From positions 7,504,424 through 7,568,423 of the forward strand of contig LR746267.1 in assembly GCA_902729315.2 (NCBI GenBank): 64,000 nucleotides of DNA. The letters run 5' to 3'. A program made the position numbers and the translations under genes. The DNA is from Spirodela intermedia. Lineage: Eukaryota; Streptophyta; Magnoliopsida; Alismatales; Araceae. Below the pieces are notes generated by a model, which searched no databases, was not told the DNA's origin, and saw nothing but the letters and a program-made list of their open reading frames with translations. Below, in pieces: positions 1-12,112 of this stretch. Positions within the stretch are counted from its first letter, which is position 1. The number at the start of each line of letters is the position of its first letter.

Positions 1-817
1 AAGTACCCTCCCCAAGATAAAACCATATTTCCCTTATTTTATATATATAAATGATAATTTAATTATTATATTCAGTTAATTGAGTGAGGCTGTGAGAGAC
101 GTGTGAGATCGGGGTTGGATTTTATTGATTTTTTAAAAATAAATAACGGGTAGACTTTTACTTGGCAAACTTCCGAAGGAAGCCTGGTTTGGTAAATATA
201 ATTCTCTCTGTGTCCTAAAAAATATCCGTATTATAGCAGGGATGTGCTGATTAAAGTGCATCGCCTTTTCCGCTCCCTCTCGTTTCTTGCGCCACGTCGG
301 TCGTACGCTCACCTACCATAAGATATCGCAAACTTGTGGGTCCGGAGGGGGTTACTGATGAGGTTAAGTGACCGGCGGAGTTTTAGATCTTCTTCCTCGC
401 CTACTTCTGTCTACTGGTCATACGCAGTGTTGCACATCGGAAAGCAGAGAGCACGGTGGCTGTGGTTATGGCGGTGGCGGTGGCACACTGTCATGGGGGA
501 CCTTCCTCTCTCTCGGCTTGATACCTTCCTCGTGGCGCACGGCATTGCCTCCTCCGCCCCCTCCGCCCCCTCTCCTGTCGCTTTCTCCGCTTTTTTCTTC
601 CCCGTTTGCTCTCGTTTTGGTCATCGAAATTTCCGTTTATCTGTCCATCTACGGTAGCATAGAGTTCTTGATGCCTTGCATGCTGCGGAAAGCGATGCGG
701 AGGCCGTCTTGATAGATCTTTTGCGTGGCATCGGAGGTGCGTCTTTGTTGTTGTGAGGATCTGCGGTCGTCGTTTGATCGGTCGGCATCTACATCCGGGG
801 GGAGTCTGGGGATTTTA
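1..817. other. Upstream region of the Pumilio gene
   Basis: No gene was recognised here. The first 250 bases are AT-rich. From about 260 onward the DNA becomes richer in GC, with CT-rich and GGC-rich runs (for example the GGCGGTGGCGG stretch near 465-485), as in a plant core promoter and 5' leader. Short open frames at 334-712 exist on both strands but match no family I know. This stretch probably holds the promoter and 5' UTR of the Pumilio gene. I could not place a TATA box or transcription start with confidence. Confidence 0.5.
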
Positions 818-850
818 ATGGTGATGTGGATGGGGGAGAGGGGAGAGTAG
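818..850 (+). promoter_or_regulatory. uORF upstream of Pumilio start
   Basis: A ten-codon open frame runs from ATG at 818 to TAG at 848-850 and contains three ATGs in the same frame (818, 824, 830). It ends 53 bases before the first in-frame ATG of the Pumilio coding sequence at 904. If the transcript starts upstream of 818, these ATGs would be met first by scanning ribosomes. The frame and distances are seen directly; any effect on translation is inference. Confidence 0.5.
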
Positions 851-903
851 GCTTGAATCGGGGAGGAGCAGGCGTGAGGCGGGTGGGGGAGGAGGAGAGG
901 GAG

Positions 904-3900
904 ATGGAGATGGAGATGTTGCTCAAGGAGATTCCTAGCGCCGCGCCAGGTCTTTTTTGGGACCAGCAACGCCTGGTGGAAGAGCAAAGGGAAGAGATGC
1001 AGCGGTTACAGGGGCTGGTCGAGGAGACCATCTATCGGGGCGGGTATGCGCATTGGGGAAGCAACTCTGTATTTGAAATCCCGGGAATTCGCACCGCCGC
1101 CGGTCGTTCGGACGGCTCACCGCCGTTCCTTACGGGATGCAATTCCGCGGCCGACGGCGTATCTCGATTGGTTGTGGATCGGACGAACCTTTCTCGCTCG
1201 CCGTCCGTGGATGAGGGGAGCCTATTTCGCCACCTCATCCCAGATTATGGCGAGTTAGATGCCTGTCTGTCCTCCACCGCCGAGCAGCAAGCTGAGCTCG
1301 GCTTGCTCCGCCGACTCCGTTCCATCCACTTAGGGGACGACATCGACCCGGCGACGACTGGGAACGTCTCAGCCGACCCTTATGGAATCTGGGGTGCCCT
1401 GGGGGACGTTTCATCCTCCGGTGGCTTATTCAACGAACGTTTTGACGAGTCCAGGACTTCGTTGGTACAGCTGCAGCATTTCAGTCCGAGTTCCAGCATT
1501 CTGCAGACATGCCCGTCTTCCCTTGGTTTACATGGCTCTCCGACTTCGCATCCTGGTAGAGTATGTTCTGCACCCTTCAACAGTCTGAACAATGGCGGTG
1601 TGTGGGCTGGTCTGCGAGATAACCAGAGTTTTGGTTTATGGGAAGATCCTTTCGATACACCAGCACAAACCCTGGATGCTTTTTCCACCGACAGGAACGA
1701 GGTAGTCATGGACCTTCTGGCATCACACAGGAACAGCTTCGACTCCAACGATCTCTGGGATGTGGTTACTCCCCCCATTTCTCCTCAGACTGTGCTGACT
1801 GACTCACAGCCCGGTATTTCTCACCTTCACCAACAGAAAGGATTGTCTCCCAATGATTGTGATCTCCATTATCTGACACCAATGAGAAACTCGCAAGGGA
1901 TGAATCGCTTCTCTTGTGAGGACAGCTTCATCATCCACCAGAAAGAGCTGCCCTGCGAAGTTGGTAACAATGGGAACTTGACACAAATGGTCGGTGGGTT
2001 GAGTTCCAGAGGGGCTCCTCCCTTAACTGCGAGGATTCTTCAGAGTCCAAGGCCTTATCATAAGCCTTATATGATGCAAAAATTTGAGTCTCTGGCGGAC
2101 ATCCAGGGTTCCATACCTCTTGTTGCAAAGGACCAACATGGATGCCGATACTTGCAGCGCATTTTTGATGAAGGGACGGAGGAGGAGAAAGAAATGATAT
2201 TTAATGAAATCTTATATCATGTGCCAGAGCTTATGGTGAACCCTTTTGGGAACTATCTTATGCAGAAGATATTGGGCGTGTGTACGGAGAAACAAAGACT
2301 AGAAGTCGTCTTCTTTCTCACAAAGAATCCTACAGACCTTGTTAAGATAGCTCTAAACATGCACGGGTATTAACTTCCTTGCTGATTCACTGTTCTTAAT
2401 TTGTTTAGAACATATGCAATTGCATCTAGAATCTTTCTCCGGTTACTGACACTTGTCACTGGATTCTCTTTGGTTTGTTTTAGGACCAGGGCCTTACAGA
2501 AGCTGATAGAGGTTCTGAAGAACGAGGAGGAAACCAGCCTTGTTATATCTGCAATTAAGTCAAGTTTTCTTAATCTTGTAACTGATCCAAATGGCAATCA
2601 TGTTGTACAACGTTGCTTGCGACACTTCAGTGATGAACAGAGTAAGGTAAATATGTCTTCTCTTCGTGGTTATGAATTAAGAAGGGCATCTAAACTCTCT
2701 GCTTTTTTTATAGCTTAGAAAAATCACATCTTCTTCATTATTCACTGAAATCATATCTTACTTTTTCTACAGTTTATTTTTGAAGCTGCTGCAAGTCACT
2801 GTGTTGACATTGCAACTCATAGGCATGGATGTTGCGTTTTACAACAATGTATAGCTCATTCAACTGGGAAACATCAAGAAAAATTGCTCACAGAAGTTTG
2901 TAGGAATGGATTTACCCTGGCTCAAGATGCTTACGGGTAATTAGAGGAATTTGCTTGCATTTAAGCTGAGAATTCGAGACGTTGATTATTTGTTTGACTT
3001 CCCATCCATATACGTCTCCACATTGCTGAGTATCTGGATACTTTCAATGATGATTTCACCTTTTTGTGGCCCTTGGTATCAATAGTATGTATACACAAAC
3101 AGAAATTCTTATCTCGAGGGAATTGTCCATCGTATTTATTTCTGTTACCTTTTAAGTGACACATGACTCTTTTCTACCGCTTTCCCATTCAAAGCTCTTT
3201 TCAAATTCATCCGAGAAAACTGCCAGTATACTGAAAAATTGAAAACAGAGTAATTCTCATCACAAATTGAGTATTGGGAATTGAGACAACCATATCCGCT
3301 TCCCAAGTTGATGCTGATGAAATGCTGATAATTTTTTTATTTTTTATTTGAAACAATCTCAAAGAAATTTCTGAAATTCATTATGATAATGTTGAGATGC
3401 TTGAGATATTATGGAAGCTCACATTGTTGGATGCCAAACATAACACTGCTAATTGTAAACTTTTGATCGCATTTTTTCAGGAACTATGCTGTTCAGTACA
3501 TATTAGATACGAAAAATCGGTCAGCTATGGAGACCCTGAAGTCAGAATTCAAAGGGAACTACGCCCAGCTCTCGACGCAGAAATTCAGCAGCAATGTCGT
3601 GGAGAAATGCCTCCGGGCGTTTGACGAAACGGGGAAGAAGACGATCGTCTCCGAATTGCTCTCGGCCTCATGCTTCGATCATCTGATGCAGGATCCCTAT
3701 GCGAACTACGTCATCCAGTCCGCATTACTCGTCTGCAAGGTCCCTCCCTCTCAGCCCATCTGCCATGCCCGCCCATACATATATCATTCAACGAATCATC
3801 ATCTCTGACCCTGACTCCGACTCCATTTATCTTTCTTTCCCATTTTTGGCAAAAATTTCCAGGGTCAACTCCGCACCTCCTTGGTCGATGCTATCCGCTC

Positions 3901-3961
3901 TCGATCAGTTCTCCGGAGCAACCCATACTGCAAGGGGATCTTCAACCTGGTGAAGAAGTGA
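904..3961 (+). CDS. PUM: Pumilio-family RNA-binding protein
   Basis: Five exons fit: 904-2366, 2484-2646, 2773-2936, 3481-3739, 3863-3961, giving 715 aa. The C-terminal half (about residue 390 on) is a complete PUM homology domain with eight repeats. Their recognition helices are visible as HGCRYLQRIF, FGNYLMQKIL, HGTRALQKLI, NGNHVVQRCL, HGCCVLQQCI, YGNYAVQYIL, FSSNVVEKCL and YANYVIQSAL. The protein ends NPYCKGIFNLVKK, a typical plant APUM terminus. The N-terminal 390 residues are low-complexity and poorly conserved apart from LLKEIPS, which resembles the short N-terminal motif of APUM proteins. PUM proteins bind 3' UTR sequences around UGUA in the cytoplasm and repress translation or promote decay. 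The frame is open to 826, but the first in-frame ATG is 904; it is followed by a MEMEMEM run. The domain most resembles the APUM7-12 group, though subgroup is uncertain. Confidence 0.93.
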
Positions 3962-4275
3962 GGCCCACTCTTCACCACCAGAATCCAACTCCAGGTGAAG
4001 AACATCCAACACTTTCTGTTGCGTGAGGCCCGGCATCGGGCAGCAGGTATGTGATGCGGATTCTGTCCAGATCTTGTGCCATGATGAGAAAAAAATCTCG
4101 ATTGTGTTTGCAGGGCAGTGTAAAGAAGCACAGAGGCCTTCCTTTTTCTTGTTTCGAGATGGTTGAACCTCTCCATATATGATGAGAATGCTCCATCACA
4201 TGATGATCTCATGATGAATGAAGTGGCAATACATACAGTCGGTCAAAATGGCCCAAGCCCTCTGCATGTTTCCCT

Positions 4276-4276
<1 letters not shown>

Positions 4277-4307
<31 letters not shown>
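4277..4307. repeat. (GA)n microsatellite
   Basis: About 15 uninterrupted AG dinucleotides lie just downstream of the Pumilio coding region. Confidence 0.9.
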
Positions 4308-4311
<4 letters not shown>

Positions 4312-4332
4312 CTGATGTTTGAGGGTCAAACT

Positions 4333-4530
4333 AGAAATCTGCTGCTGGGCCCAATTATTATCTTTAGTCACTTGTAACAATTACAAGTCTTACTTTATTT
4401 TAAAAGTCAAAGGCTACTAATTATCATCTTTAGAAATCTGCTGCTGGGCCCAATTGTTATCTTTAGTCACTTGTAATAATTACCAAGTCTTACTTGACTT
4501 TAAAAGTCAAAGTCTACCAAGACGTTAAAT
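4333..4530. repeat. Two-copy tandem duplication, about 99 bp
   Basis: The block beginning AGAAATCTGCTGCTGGGCCC at 4333 recurs at 4432 with few differences. Each copy includes the TTTAGTCACTTGTAA segment and an AAAAGTCAAAG segment. The copies differ by scattered substitutions and a single-base indel, so the duplication is not very recent. Confidence 0.85.
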
Positions 4531-5054
4531 GTGTACGTTGCTCACAGCTCGCTGTTTCTACATCAAAAGACAAATACGTGGGTCAAGGAACCCGTGAGAA
4601 ATGGTGCAATGGGTGACATCGATTCGAGGAAGTCAACCCACATCGATATGTCTCCCAAAATCATTGACTTTTATGGTGCGGGTAAATCGTCACTTGAAAG
4701 AATTTGACCCATCTCAGGTTCAAAGAGGGTCAACCTTTGAAAACGCTAGCTCGGACAATCCCTTCCTTTCGGGGAATCCAGATTCGATCTTCCGCGAGAC
4801 CGGTTCATGGAGCACCTGGAGTACGTAGTGCTAGGCATTTCGTTGTACGCTCGTGGAAATAAAAATGTCATCTTCATCTTCCCACCCAAGTTGCGACGCT
4901 GACATATCTCTGTCCCTCTCATAAATGCACACGTTCGATGCCTCTTGATGCTTATTTTGGCCGCGGAGGGCGGCTGGCCAATCAGCTACGCGTAAAGGAT
5001 CGGGCTGCCGACTTCAAGATTCGCGATGAGCGCGAGCCTCGCTGGCGATTCTCT

Positions 5055-5064
5055 GCCACGTGGC
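5055..5064. promoter_or_regulatory. G-box palindrome in LNK promoter
   Basis: GCCACGTGGC is a perfect ten-base palindrome containing CACGTG, the core bound by bZIP (HY5) and bHLH (PIF) factors. It lies about 890 bases upstream of the LNK ATG. Confidence 0.6.
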
Positions 5065-5105
5065 ATTCTTGGAGTTATCGGCACTTTTTTCACAAAAGCC
5101 CTCAA

Positions 5106-5113
5106 AGATATTT
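5106..5113 (-). promoter_or_regulatory. Evening-element-like site in LNK promoter
   Basis: AGATATTT is the reverse complement of AAATATCT, the evening-element core bound by CCA1, LHY and RVE MYB factors. It lies 41 bases after the G-box. An eight-base match can occur by chance in AT-rich DNA, so its value comes from the neighbouring G-box and the clock-related gene downstream. Confidence 0.45.
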
Positions 5114-5647
5114 ATTATCTTATTTTAGTCTCCCAAACCCTCCAGATTCGATAAAACAAGGGGAGACGCGGAAAATTAGAATGGTAGTGGCCGTCATCGA
5201 GATAAAAACAAAAAAACGTCCGCAAAAAAAAAAAAAACCATTTTCAGGGCCTTGAAGTCAAATGAAGGATTTTTTTCCGAAGATTTAATCTCACCGTTCT
5301 CATAAATTAATGAGAAATAATGATGAAGCGTCAAAAACTCAATTTATGGGACCAATTTTAAATATATAAATGATCTGTGGAAGGAAAATCAAAATGTTTC
5401 CAATGATTGAATGGGTAAAAATCCGATTTTTCAGTGAATTAATGGTTTCATCGACGCCGAGAGGTGAAAGACGTCACAATCCAGGAGTTTGAGAGGTAAC
5501 AGAGTAAATCGTTTGATTTTAAGCAAGTATAAGATGTAGAATCCGTCTCTATGCTTTCGAGAACTGGCGCGGAGGTGTTGAGGGAGGGAGGGGAAGAGAG
5601 AGAGAGAGAGAGAGGCCTTTCTCGGGCCGAAGCCCTGCTTGCAGAGG

Positions 5648-5942
5648 TTAGGGTTAATTGATTATTGCCGGCTTCATTGGTGGTGGTGGTGGTCTGGGCT
5701 GCGCTGTTGGTTCGGCGCTTCCAGGTAGGGGAGTCGGACGGGTTTGTGCTTTCTTTGCTGGGAGTCTTCAGAGCTTCCCGGGGGGTAATGTTCCGGTGTT
5801 TTTGGCGTTTCATTGATTTTCTGTTATGTTCTAAATTTTTGGGTATCCTCCAGATTGGAGGAGGAGCGAGGGAGGGAAACATGAGATCGGAGCCAGCGGT
5901 GCTGTGTAGCTCCTTTGGACAGGGATTGCATCTGGCCGAGTA
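5648..5942 (+). promoter_or_regulatory. LNK 5' leader with telo-box, putative leader intron and uORF
   Basis: A telo-box-like TTAGGGTTA lies at 5648-5656. A possible 5' UTR intron runs from 5725 (CAG/GTAGGG) to 5853 (CTCCAG/A). In the following exon an ATG at 5881, with A at -3, opens a 20-codon frame that ends with TAA at 5941-5943. That TAA overlaps the main ATG at 5943 by one base. With the leader intron removed, I see this as the first ATG of the leader exon. The transcript start and the leader intron are inferred. Confidence 0.5.
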
Positions 5943-8900
5943 ATGCGAAATTGGAGCATGTATGAGGTGAGGATATTTCTTTTTACTGTTCTAGGAAATT
6001 CTTAATTTTCCGCTGATTCCATCAGTTCCCTTGTGTTTGATTGTTTGCATTCAATTACCTCCACGCCCCACCGCTCCTCCTCAACCGAGAAAAAAAAAAA
6101 GAAAAAAAAAGGAAATATCGACGACTTTTATTGGAAGCTATTTCTGAGTGATGCTTTTAATTTCATTCATCCTCTTCGAGGTGCTTCAGCATGGTATCTG
6201 ACAGTAACTTGCTAATTAGTTGTTTGAGATGATATATGCATATAAAACGTCCCCAGTGATTGGAAATAGGTGCAACAATGAAGTAAATGATTAATTTTTG
6301 ATGCTTGTAGAATAAAAGAATAGGTCAGAAATCTTTCATCACTTCTCTTTACTTCTATTATCAGCAAATTTCAATGAACGATAATATCCAGAACAGTTAT
6401 CTATGCCGGGTTTATCATATAATTGGAGGCAATCCATAAAAAGTATGTAAGGAATCATGAAAAAAGATAAATCAGCTCTTGATATGAACCCTTGCTAGAT
6501 AATAAATGTTGTTGTAACCTGGAGGAATTGAGTTAGAGAAAGTCCATGAAGCATACAGAAATACGGATTAATGTGATAATTGCATACTTTGACTTACATA
6601 CTGAAACATTGAGGATTTCGCATTTGTCGGAGAGTAAAGAGAGGATGGAGCATGAATGAGCTTGCAATTTTTTTTATTGTGAAAGATACCACTTGGGTTC
6701 ACCAAAAATAGAAAAAAATAAGATCATGTCTTCAATTGTTCATTAGAATTGTGATAAATATAAAATATTCTAAAATTTTGAACGAATATTGAGGATTTTG
6801 AGACTTATTGAACATGAACACGTGGCATCACATCTTATGCAAAGATTGAATATCTGCCTAATATTTTATAACGGTAAGTTACATCATATTACCTTCCCTT
6901 ATTATATTGTGTGATCTATTTCTTCTGTTTAGGAAAGTTTTTATCCTCAAATTTCTTCATAGCAGCACATATATTCCATCGATGTTCTAAGTCTGTTATA
7001 CCTCATAGTTGCGTGTACTGATAAATTATTGTTCTGTGACTCGTCTTTCCAGCTAGAGGAGACTGTCTGGGAAGAAATCAGCAACACTGAAGATAACCCA
7101 GTCCCTGTTTGTGTTCATGGCTCTGTAGATGACGGTGACAGCAATTTACATGAGAAAAAAAGGCAAGAAATAGAAACTCCAAATTTAGGGACTGATAAAA
7201 GTAAGGCCTGTCGTAAGGCAGATGAGATCAACGGTCATTCTTCCCTCAACGATGGGGAGTGTCCACAAGCCGAGTCTCCATCCAATCTATTAGATCTATC
7301 TGATGCATTTCCAGCGGCTTCTCATTGCCAGTACATCAACGAGGCATCAAGCGTACCGTCAAGTGACTGTAGAAAATCTGTCAATTACTTCGATGGACAT
7401 CAAGTAAATACACAGGGAAATGGGTTCTGTGAAGATAAGCCCATTGTTGGGAATGCAGGACTTTCCAATGTCAGCCATGCATGCCACTTATCACCTTATA
7501 GTATGTCTTCAGAGAACAAAAGGCTTGGGTTGAAGAAAAATGGAACCTTAATGGAAACTGGTCTTCTGGATTGTGAGTGGGATGAAATTGGAGATTTCGA
7601 TCTGTTCAGGTAAATGATTTGATCGTCAATTTATGGTAAAATGAACTCTTACGTATAATCGAAGGGGCCTTTTTCCATTCAAATGTCTTAAACCTTTCTA
7701 CGATGGTATTGGATTTGTATTTTCCTTTAGTCTGATAATCCAATTTATGTACGCTCGCACTTTCTTGTCAGGAACTATGAGACCAAGTTTGGGAGTGGGA
7801 GCACTGGACCTGCTGATGAATTTTCATGGTTTTCATCTCCATGTACGATTGATGGACGGGGGGTTGCGTATGAATTTAATTTTCAGTCTTCACATTCGGA
7901 GCTGAATGCACTGAACGATTCATCAAAACTTTATGGAGACAACATGAATTTCCTGCTTGAAGATAAGCCACTTGCTGAAGTCTGTGGCCATTCTTCTTTT
8001 GCCAATTGCACTGATGCCAAGTGGATGGATGCATCTATTAAGGTATTATTATGATAAAATAGCATTATTTTATTAGTTTTTTTAATAAAAATATTTATTT
8101 CCGCTTAAAAGTTGAGTAGACATTTATTTTGATGTGCACCCATGATGCTGTGTGAAATATATATCCGGGAAGGTGAAGATATGGTGGGGTAGGTGACACA
8201 ATATCATCTGTGATGGCATGACAGTAGAATAAGAGGAATCAAGGTTGTGAAATACTGCCCATGACCTATGGTAGAGTAATTGGCAAACACTGTCACCTAT
8301 GAAGGCACTTACGGGTGTAACGCAAGAATCTCATTCCTCTGATCGTGTCATCGGAGTTTATCAGAAACCTTTTCTAGTAGGTGCGACATATTATTTTTAA
8401 GTACTTCCCTTAACATTCAAACACACATTTTCCATCGTCTCTTGAGACTAAGATTCTATCTTTGATTTAGCCTTCCACCTTATTGCATGAATGGTCGAAT
8501 CAGACAGAACTGATTTGGCTCTCACAGTGAGCGAATTGACCGAATAGTCTAATTTGAAGCAATTAATATAGTATTTTTATATATTGATGTGACTTCTTGA
8601 TGTTCTAATAAGAAACTTTAAAATAATATTATAGTACCCGTTCTCCTACCGTAGTTTTAAGGAGAACATATGGCTTATAAGTTACTTGACCTTCATATAT
8701 GCCATAGAATACTCTAGACCGTGCTAATTACATGTTCTTTCTCGTTGTAGTGGATCAATGTTCAGTTTCCTTTAGTCGTTTGTGTCTGACAAGTTTGACC
8801 CCCAAATTCTTCCACTATATGTACATATATATTTGTTGGAAATTGTAGTCGAGGATATATTGATTAAAATGGCATATGGTTCTAGCTCATTAGATTGTAA

Positions 8901-11900
8901 TACTCACATTGTTCCTTTGAATAAATACATATCACATCGTTTCTACTACTTCGTGGATGTTTTATGGTGTAGAATTGGATAAACTGATTTGGTTTTGACA
9001 TTCTCCGCCTGCACAATCTTTGGTATATTATGTCCATCTGTTCTGCTATTATTTCTTTTTAAATGATTTTTACGATTTATCCAATTCTAAATCCATTTTT
9101 TCCTTTCTCATTTTAACTCACCTTGTGCAACTGCAGGACATGGGCTCAGTGAAGTTGCCAAAAGGTCAACACCAGTCAGAGGGAGGGATGAAAGATTGGT
9201 CTTCGGACTTAACGAATGGCCCGCACCATCTTTCTGACTTCTCACAGTTGCTTGAGGGGCAAAATGGCCATATTTCATCATTTTCTTCTTATCAGACGTA
9301 CCCATCTTTCATTGATCAAGGAGATACACTTCCGAGAGGTGATTCCTTTAACTCTGCACAACCATTTACTTCTCATGCGAAAATGGAGAACGGCCATCTC
9401 TCGCAGAAAGATTGTGTCAAGGTGTCAATACCTGGTGTGGAATCTGAACGCGCATCCAACATTTATCCCTCTTATGAGGCATCAATTCCCTCTCACAGTT
9501 GTAACGAACAAGCTCCGGAAAGACTTATAGGCGACTCATCCAAATGTGCATCTACAACAGACTGTACCGTTGATAAAATATCCCATAAAATGCAGTCAAT
9601 CTCTCATCGAATTGAAGAATCCAACAAACATTTACAACAGAATAAATCTTACGTTTGTCGAAACGGACGAACCAGTGATGCTGAACTGGCTGAAAAAAGT
9701 GTTGAATTTTCAAAGTTTGAGGTAGATGATTCAACGGTCGGAGAGAAAAATATCATATCTGCATTATGTGATGATGCCCCACTAGGCTCGACCTGTTTCA
9801 TGAAGCTTCAAGATGTATTGGATCAGGTAACGTGTAGTTTGTATACATCATGTATGCCTTCGCATCCATTTTGTCAACAGTTGGTTGCATCTGAATTGTG
9901 AAGCTATGATCTAATCTATGGTACATTACTAATGAGAATGAAAGAGGATCAAATATTTATGACATGTTCATGACTATGTTAGCTAGATCATATGGAGAAT
10001 GCAAGGAAGCAGCAAAGTTCTCCGACTGGCTGTCTTGCCCTGCATCCACCCTGCCAAAGGTGACACTGATTTTCTTCGCCGTGGTAACTTTGTACAGGCC
10101 AAAGTTACATGTAACTAGTTGGGCGTAGAAAAGCTATTTTATTTCTCGTGAGATCACAAATTTCAAAACTATGCACTTATTTTATTCTTAAATTGCAGCG
10201 AATCTTCATGGACTTGATTTAGCAGCCATATTTTAGTTGATTGGGTTCTTCTCTGCTCTCAGTTTCGTGTTCCTATTTTCTCTCTTAAGAATACCTTATC
10301 TTGATTTCTATTAGAGTCATTGGTGAACGATGTTTTCGGTGATGTTTCCCAAATTTCATTCTCCTGAGTTGGGGTTTCTATTCACACAATCACTGAACAG
10401 GGTCACATTGTTCTTCTGAAAGTGAAATATCTAGAATGATCTCAATATGGAATATGAGAAATATAAGTTCTGTCTCTAAAGATTATTTATTATCTCCCTT
10501 TCCTGACTTCAGTTGGACTCTACAACAAAGTTATGCATAAGAGATGGTCTGTATCGCTTGGCAAGGAATGCAGAACTGAGAGGGATTTGCAATTCAAGTG
10601 GAACTCCCATTCAGGAAGAATCAAACCAGTATGTATGATTCACTAGAACATCAAAACACGCTGCCTCTGATCCCCATCAAATCATAGAATTTCCTTTCTT
10701 TATCCAAAAAGGGATGTAGACATTATCTGACTTTTTAATTTTCCAAATACCCTTTTCAAAGGAGATCACTAAAGAAACCTTTTCTTTGGTCTTGAAACAT
10801 TAGTGGTATTTCAGTCTTTTTTTTAATTGGGCCATAAATTTTCATTGATTATTTCTCCTAACTATGTCGGTATAAGTTACGGTTCTCGGTCTATTATCTG
10901 CTATGAAGTACAGACAGTGATAGTTTTTTGGCTCACACTAACATCAACTACAAGGCTTGAAGGATCCTTGTAGTCACATTACTTGTGAGCACTTGAATGA
11001 TGAAGTATTTCCTGAAGTGTTGACCCCGAAAGAACTGAGATTGGTTTTTTTAGTATTTTATAGTAATAAACGGTTAGGAACAATCTCATGCATTATGAAT
11101 TCACACAAAAATATAAGTTCAGTAATTTACCTGACTGAAATTTAATCACTGTCGCGTCATCAGTGGAGAACGAAAACGATAACTGGATGCAAAATAGTTG
11201 TTTCTAGTTACATCAAATATTAGTTAGGAGGCTATATTAGTCCAATATATATCCCAAACTAAACAATTACGCAGTGAGAAAGAAGGAAGACGGAAAATAT
11301 GTGTCAACTTCTAAGCCGTACAGTCTGATACAATTCCAACCAAAACAGTACCGGATGTCCAAGAAGCTACTGGAATATTTGTAATAACCTGGATTTCATG
11401 TTACAAGATTCCTGCCAAAAGTTTCTCATTGAACACTGCTCGTACCTTCCTGGTTATTTTGTTCATTTATTAATTAAAAATTTAAGGTTTACACTGTCAT
11501 TTCCTTATAGCGCCAGTTTTAATATTTTTGAAGTTCTCAAACCAACATAGATTTATAATGTCTAAGGATTGTAATTCTGTTGGAATAGCTAGAATTCGTC
11601 ATCATCATTGTGTGCGACTACTCACAGCACTTGTCTTAATGCATTATTTATACCATGGTGTCGTCCCAAATGGCCGAAAGGCACTTGGGACATGCTCGTT
11701 TCCCATCTTTCTTCAATAGCTCAAGTGCCCCTGGTAAACCTTTTTTTAGTGTTTTTTTTTTTTTCGATCGTGTTCTAGATCCTGTGCTACTAGTTTTTTT
11801 CTTACGTAGAGATTTAAATGATTTTATATAACATTAACAAGTTAAGAGAATCAATGTATAACAAAAATTCAAACCCGAACGGACAGGAAGATTTTTTTGT

Positions 11901-12112
11901 TAAAACTGACTATCTGGCATGCTTAATTCTTTTGGTTCAAAAAATTTCTTCATTTTCCGGAAAATATAGGTTAAAACTTTTGTGCTAGCAGGCCTTCTGA
12001 GCATTTGGTGGAAACTGGTACAAATCCAATCGATCGGTCAATAGCTCAGCTACTATTTTACAGGGCTTCAGACTCGTCAACAAACCCCATCAATCATGAC
12101 ATAAGACACTGA
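5943..12112 (+). CDS. LNK: LNK1/LNK2-like night-light-inducible clock coactivator
   Basis: Six coding exons fit with matching phases: 5943-5966, 7053-7609, 7772-8042, 9137-9826, 10513-10628, 11992-12112; 592 aa. LNK proteins lack a DNA-binding domain and act in the nucleus as coactivators of RVE8-type MYB factors, linking light to the circadian clock. Family blocks seen in order are an acidic N-terminus (YELEETVWEEI, matching the DWNDEEL..IIWGE region), WDEIGDFDLFRNYE followed by DEFSWFSS (residues about 184-215), TKLCIRDGLYRLARNAE (about 519-535) and TNPIDRSIAQLLF (563-575). The last two are the most conserved parts of the family. The middle is serine-rich and unstructured. The first exon is only 24 bases; it is chosen because its ATG, phase and donor (GAG/GTGAGG) fit. 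The tail after the TNPIDRS block is short (about 17 residues), so an alternative 3' end is possible. Confidence 0.85.
6819..6824. promoter_or_regulatory. G-box core in LNK intron 1
   Basis: A CACGTG core in the context AACACGTGGCA lies inside the first coding intron, which is a common place for plant enhancer elements. It is a short motif with no independent support. Confidence 0.3.

Larger units (their letters stand above)
3962..5647. other. Intergenic region between Pumilio and LNK genes
   Basis: No gene was recognised. The left part should hold the Pumilio 3' UTR. It contains a GA microsatellite (4277-4307), a roughly 99-bp tandem duplication (4333-4530), and many TTGAC or GTCAA cores between 4230 and 4735, resembling W-boxes. 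The right part is the likely LNK promoter, with a perfect GCCACGTGGC palindrome (5055-5064), an evening-element-like site (5106-5113), a GACGTC palindrome (5470-5475), and a GA tract (about 5597-5613) near the probable transcript start. Confidence 0.6.

Noticed and set aside
826-903. Extended Pumilio N-terminus from 826
   Set aside because: The codon at 826 is GTG, not ATG, and the first in-frame ATG is at 904. An upstream exon could change this.
5665-5943. 92-codon frame upstream of LNK as a protein start
   Set aside because: It begins at a TTG, has no ATG until near its end, crosses a probable leader intron and has no family similarity. Only its final 20 codons (from 5881) are kept as a uORF.
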